Assembly: GCA_002778095.1 (NCBI GenBank)
Contig: PCDL01000012.1
Location: forward strand, 1,426,001 to 1,490,000
DNA length: 64,000 nt
Origin: Fragosphaeria purpurea
Lineage: Eukaryota; Ascomycota; Sordariomycetes; Ophiostomatales; Ophiostomataceae
Direction: 5' to 3'
A program made the translations under genes and the position numbers. The first letter of the stretch is position 1; the number at the start of each line of letters is the position of its first letter. Of the stretch, positions 59,265 through 64,000 are shown piece by piece. The notes beneath the pieces are model-generated. The model had not been told where the DNA came from. It searched no databases and worked only from the letters and a program-made list of their open reading frames with translations.

Positions 59265-60477
59265 ATGCACTCGTTTTTTTTTCTTTGGGCGTCGTTTGCT
59301 GCATTGCTACATACATAGATGACAGACGCTCATTGAAACACCAAACAGTCCACCAACGTCCCGTCTCTAGCTGCAAAGAAACGATGCCGTCAATATTCTA
59401 CATTATGGTGCAACCGAGTGACAAAAAGGACGTAGTTCTGGTATTTACGACACGACTTGTAGAATGGCAAGATAGTCGAACACCTAGAGAATTGCACGGA
59501 TTTTTCGATGGGTCCTCTCAGAAAAAAACACCATTGTGAGATATTTCTTTGGGGACATGTAACAAGTGGACTTTGTTTTATTGGAAGTTCAAAAGCAGCA
59601 GCAGTTCCTATTTAATATTACCAGCGTTAGAAAGTAATTTCAGGGGATGACAAAAAAGACTAAGAATAAAAGAATAGAAGCTTAAAGAGTCGATAATGTG
59701 AGAGCATAAAAGGCCCATGCCAGAGCAGCATTGCCAACATCAACACAGCTGGGTGGCAAGACAAACTTGGCCGCAAATGAGACGAACATTCAGCACCAAC
59801 ATTATAATCACGATGTACGAGCAAACCTTCAATGCTAAGCAAAGTAGTTTTTTGTAAAAGGCAAATATTTAAGGGTATGGCAGGTTGGGGTGGTGGCCTT
59901 TTTAATCTCTACTTGTTTTTTACAGAATCAACGTTGTTAGTTAAAGTTTTCTCTTTATATTTATATTTATACCTGTTTTTTTTTTTCTTTTTTTTTTGTC
60001 CTTTTATCTTTGAGGCTTCTTTTAAATTGCCATGTGAGCTTTTGAGTAACGAAATTTTGAGTTACCACAGTTTTTTTCTGTTTTAACTTCGAAAAATGAA
60101 AAACAAAATAAATAATCGCCATACTAAGAATGAATCTTTAAAAATTCCACATCCCTATGTTGGTTGACCAATCTCGCTATTCTCTTTTTTTTTTGTTAAT
60201 GGATAAATTTTCTTTCTCTCTATCTTTCTAGCAGTGAAGAAATGGTATTCAATCTTCCAAGAAAACGAGCGTTGAATAACAGCACCAACATGATCAAAAA
60301 TGCTTTTGCTATTTTAAAGAAAAACCACAAATGTCATGTGCTGCTCCCTACATCAACCACACCACATACACCTTTAATTGATTTTATTCGGTCAACATGG
60401 TTGACTGCTATCATTTTTCTTATTTTCTTTTTCTTTTTTTTGCCCTAGTTGCTCTTCGAAGTCTATCCCGCGTTACG
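59265..60477. other. Convergent intergenic region
   Basis: The 3' flanks of the RidA gene and the dioxygenase gene. AT-rich with T tracts near 59970-59998. No gene is supported. Confidence 0.6.
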
Positions 60478-62352
60478 TCACTCCTGCTGCACTTGTTCCT
60501 CCAGCATGCGCTCGACCTGGCTGCATTCCGACTCGTACGTCTGCCTCAACGACGGACGCAGGCCGCCCGCCGGCGCGCCGTCGCCCGTGGGCGGCGTATA
60601 CCGCCCCTCGCGCACCATCGCCAGCACCTTGCTCGCAAACGTCTGCTCGGCCAGGTACGCGCCCTGCAGCCAGCGCTGGCCCGCGCCCGTGTCAAAGGCC
60701 CGCCGGCCGTGCAGCACCCGCCGGTTGTTGAACAGCACGCACTGCCCGGGCTCCAGCTTGACCTCGAACACGTTGGCGGGGGCCTCGACGAGGTCGCGGA
60801 AGACGCCGGCGGCCGTGTGCCAGCGGGCGAGGTCGAGGTCCTGGTTCACAGGCGGCGGCGGCGGCGGCGCCTCCTCCGCCTCCACCCCCACCATCGTCGC
60901 CCCCGGCCAGGGCAGCACGTCCTGGAACGGCGGCGACCACGCGGTTTGCGCAAAGGCGTGCTTCGACCCCAACGGCCCGCCGCTGCGCTCCAGCACGGCC
61001 CGCCCCCGCGGGTGGAAGTAGTAGTGCCCGTTGCGCTCGTAGTGGTAGCCGATGCGGCGCGCGGCCAGCGGCGCGACGTGCGCCGGGTGGCGCAGGGCCA
61101 GCTCGTAGGCGGCGCGCACGCTGTCGCTGAACAGCGATGCGCCGCCCGCGCAGCTGTTCTCGCGGCAGTGCAGCAGCTGGATGTAGGGCGCGTCCTGCAT
61201 GTACAGCAGGTCCTGGTGCAGGCCCAAAAACCCGCTCGTGTAGGCGACGTTCTCGGCCGCCGGCTTCGACACGACGTCAAAGACCTGCCCGTAAAACGTC
61301 GTCTGGACGACGCCGATCTGTTCGGCAACAGCGAGTACGGCGGGGGCAGGGGCCACCGCCGCGTTCTGGTTTGCATCCCCCTCCTCCGTCTTCCCGCCGT
61401 AGGTCGGCGGCACGCCGTCCACCAACAAAATCCCCAGCTGGTGCAGGTCCGTGAGGGCGCGCCAGAACTCGGCGCCGCCGGCAATCCAATCCGCAAACGC
61501 GACGGGCCGCAGCGCGCGCGTCAGCCGCGCGCGGTCCCACAATTTGCGCGGCGGCACCGCCGGTAGGACGGCCGGCGGTGGCATCCGCGCGAGGCGGTGC
61601 AACAGCGCTTCGGCGTCGAACGTCGAGACGTGGGGGGTAGTGGTGGTGTCGGTGGCTTGGCCGCGCCCATCCTCCCGCGCCGCGGCAGCCGCCACCGCAT
61701 CCGTGTCCCACGTCACCCGGAGAAGCCCCTGATCGGTGTCCACGTCGACGTCCAGCACGCGGGGCCGCTGCGGCAGCTCCACGGTGTTAAACCGCTTCTG
61801 GCCCGACGACGGCGTGACGCAGAGCGGGCACGCACAGCTGTCGCGCAGCCACAGCGTGGACACGGCGACGGGCCCCGCGGAGTGCGCAAACTGCAGCAGC
61901 ACGTCGGCGTGGTCGGGCCGGTACTCGGCGCGTTCGAGGAGCGGACCGAGCGACGCCGCATCGGCGGCCCGCCACGCCCTGTCCGCCGCGCGTAGGGCTA
62001 GGTGGACGGCGCCTTCCGGTGTACGTCGCGGACCCCTTTGGAATGTTCCGTTGCTGGGCGGCTTCTTGTTGCTGTTGTTACCGCCGCGGACGCTATTGTT
62101 GTGATTGTCGCGTGACACGGGCACCCGGAGGCTTTTGGGATCGGCCTGCTGTGGCACCGTAGACGACGACGACGACGACGACGACGACGATGAGATCGTT
62201 GACTGTGTCCGTACGACTACAGCCCCTGCGGGTGGTAGGATAGGCCGGCGTGACACACGGGCAAGCGCTGGCCACGCCACGGCCGAGCGCACGGCGGTGA
62301 CTGCCGAGACGGCGCCTCCTCCTCCCCAACCGCGGCGGCCCGCCAGGGACAT
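60478..62352 (-). CDS. Gamma-butyrobetaine dioxygenase-like 2-oxoglutarate oxygenase
   Basis: A 624-residue single-exon protein from the ATG at 62352. The N-terminal ~65 residues are Arg/Ser/Ala-rich without acidic residues, as in mitochondrial presequences. A zinc-binding N-terminal domain has LRDSCACPLC (C173, C175, C178). The double-stranded beta-helix dioxygenase domain has the Fe(II) triad H379 and D381 (GLHQDLLYM) and H548 (NNRRVLHGRRAFD), plus the 2-oxoglutarate arginine R560. Butyrobetaine and trimethyllysine dioxygenases catalyse the hydroxylation steps of carnitine synthesis; which of the two substrates applies cannot be read here. The Ser run at 53-64 and a Pro run at 495-501 are insertions. 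A frame extends up to 62418, but the first 22 residues look non-coding. Confidence 0.88.
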   Translation of the reverse strand: MSLAGRRGWGGGGAVSAVTAVRSAVAWPALARVSRRPILPPAGAVVVRTQSTISSSSSSSSSSSTVPQQADPKSLRVPVSRDNHNNSVRGGNNSNKKPPSNGTFQRGPRRTPEGAVHLALRAADRAWRAADAASLGPLLERAEYRPDHADVLLQFAHSAGPVAVSTLWLRDSCACPLCVTPSSGQKRFNTVELPQRPRVLDVDVDTDQGLLRVTWDTDAVAAAAAREDGRGQATDTTTTPHVSTFDAEALLHRLARMPPPAVLPAVPPRKLWDRARLTRALRPVAFADWIAGGAEFWRALTDLHQLGILLVDGVPPTYGGKTEEGDANQNAAVAPAPAVLAVAEQIGVVQTTFYGQVFDVVSKPAAENVAYTSGFLGLHQDLLYMQDAPYIQLLHCRENSCAGGASLFSDSVRAAYELALRHPAHVAPLAARRIGYHYERNGHYYFHPRGRAVLERSGGPLGSKHAFAQTAWSPPFQDVLPWPGATMVGVEAEEAPPPPPPVNQDLDLARWHTAAGVFRDLVEAPANVFEVKLEPGQCVLFNNRRVLHGRRAFDTGAGQRWLQGAYLAEQTFASKVLAMVREGRYTPPTGDGAPAGGLRPSLRQTYESECSQVERMLEEQVQQE

Positions 62353-62769
62353 CGGGGGTAGGTCAAGGCAGATTTTTGGGAGGCGAGTGCACACCAAGTA
62401 TACCAAATCTAACCACAATTGTAGCAGAATAACACAAGAACCCTTATTATTATTGGCGGGAGCAATCCAAGATGCGTGGAGATGGGATGATCAAGTTGGG
62501 AAAGGCACCAGCAACCCCTTTGACAAGCCAGCGGGCCAAACAGCAAAAAATGGCAGATAGTACGAAACGAAAGAAACTGACTTGAATAAAAACAACGTCT
62601 CTTATCAAAAGAGAATAGGACTCCAGCATCAAACCTCTCGCGACACACCGCACACGAGATCTTACGATGCCGTTTGGCGGCGGAGCTCGCTGGTAGCTGA
62701 GCTTCCCAGGGTTCCCCTCCGCCGGATCGAGCCGAGGTGCCGCGTTTGGGGTTTGAGCGTCAGCTGGTT

Positions 62770-62829
62770 CACGTGACATTAAGCACAATAAATCACGTGA
62801 TCATTTATCTGCCAACATCATATCACGTG
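62770..62829. promoter_or_regulatory. Three CACGTG E-boxes
   Basis: CACGTG occurs at 62770-62775, 62794-62799 and 62824-62829, spaced 24 and 30 bp. They lie 420-480 bp upstream of the dioxygenase ATG. Such boxes are bound by bHLH factors of the Cbf1/Pho4 type in fungi. Confidence 0.55.
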
Positions 62830-64000
62830 CATATCTAAGTGCATACGTAAAACATCGGCAATGCCCTTGCCAACACCGATCTTTGGCCGGTGGGCGCGCG
62901 ACTGTCCGCGGAGGCGAACGGTGAAAAGCAAAAAGAGAAGAAAAACCGTTAGAGCCCGCGTTTGTGGCAACATTGACGCATGTGATACCTTTTTTCTATT
63001 CCCGTTTCTGGATGTGGGCGGGGTGGTTGTAGTCTTCCGTTGATGCAGCCGGACTCTTTTTTTTACTTTTTTTTTCTAAACTGGCTGTTGGAACCAACGC
63101 GCGCAATTGTTAACCCAAGACTGTTTCACGCTATGCGCAGGCGGGTTAGCACAAATGGTTGCGGCTACCCACTCTTGAAAGGCCGTTGATGCGGGTCTCC
63201 GAGTTAAGACGTATGTACCGGAGGTTTGGCTACGGCGATGGACGCCGGCTGGTAGCCAGAGGCGCCAATTTTCTCTTTTTTTTGTCCATTTATTTCCCCT
63301 CGTTCGGGCGGCGTCATGTTGTTGGTTCTTTTTAAGAGTTTCTTCCTCTCCGAAGTAGGAGCTAACCAGGCTTTTGATAGCCGACACGCCGGGCTCTGCT
63401 AGCATCGTGGAGTTCAAGGGCAAAATGGGAAGAAAAATAGGAAAGACGGGGAAAAAAAAAGGAGCTACGGGAGTAGATGCAAGCGGCTAGGGGGTTGAAA
63501 GGCGAGCCGGCAGAAAAGAGAAAAAACAAAACTAAACCAAATAAAAAGAGAGTTCCGGGCTGTTGGAACGAACAGGTATGTTGGTTTTTGTCGGATGAAA
63601 CCCGAGACGCGGAACAGGACGAGAAACGGCAGATGGTTCAAAGAGAGCCGAGTGCTTCCTCGGGAAAACATTTGAGCCATGAACTGTTCCGTGCTTAGTA
63701 GCACGAGACGACAAAACATACACCTTAGAACCGGAACGGTTCACACGATGGACCGGACAATGTTGTGGACACATGCACACTCGTTCAAAACTAGTTTTAG
63801 CGGCATCGTTGAACGATCGCCGGCTCGCCGTACGGAGTACAACATGGGTGGCGGCTGCGGGAGAACAAGGATCAGGGACGGCATCAAGAGAACGACTGTG
63901 AAGCGGGCCAAGTGCACATGCATGTACGATGTCTGGAGTAGATGGACATGGCGTCGATGATGGTGACGCTGGGGAGAGGAACACCGCAGAAGCCAAGCTG
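62830..64000. other. Gene-free right end
   Basis: No supportable gene. Open frames overlap on both strands and lack motifs. A short A/T-tract region lies near 63050-63090. Confidence 0.55.

Overview
This is nuclear DNA of a filamentous ascomycete, most likely a Sordariomycete. The evidence is the set of genes with short (52-210 nt) GT...AG introns, a Zn2Cys6 transcription factor, a QDE-2-type Argonaute, SAGA subunit Spt7, a PEP4-type vacuolar protease and a ferric-reductase-like protein. Coding exons are GC-rich, while intergenic DNA is AT-rich and full of long homopolymer runs. The genus cannot be fixed from sequence alone.

Layout. 1-7.5 kb holds a six-exon Zn2Cys6 regulator and an unrecognised three-exon gene, both on the + strand. 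7.5-21 kb is gene-poor. It carries A/T tracts, a 21-bp minisatellite, a roughly 288-bp (ATTT)n tract, a diverged dispersed repeat, and two tiny two-exon genes (15.7 and 18.2 kb) that look like distant paralogues of one small-peptide family. 21-28.7 kb looks like an accessory island: a protein with three tandem copies of an unrecognised ~125-residue module, a protein-kinase remnant with an in-frame stop, and a large protein that joins a nuclease-like module to a kinase domain. 30.8-36.7 kb carries an Argonaute gene with an intact catalytic tetrad, head-to-head with a NYN-nuclease/zinc-finger gene. 37-45 kb holds a large Q-rich nuclear-type protein and the vacuolar aspartic protease. 45.7-48.5 kb holds three tRNA-Asp(GTC) genes, one with a 12-nt intron, and a badly broken casein kinase I pseudogene. 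49-62.4 kb is ordinary core genome: SPT7, a VanZ-like membrane protein, a ferric-reductase-like oxidoreductase, a RidA-family protein and a gamma-butyrobetaine-dioxygenase-like enzyme. I see no gene from 62.4 to 64 kb.

The genes do not form one pathway. The most suggestive groupings are the Argonaute/NYN divergent pair (RNA silencing or RNA quality control), the 21-28.7 kb island of lineage-specific proteins, and the small-peptide pair. Splice sites were read by eye from phase-compatible GT...AG junctions, so each model needs transcript confirmation.
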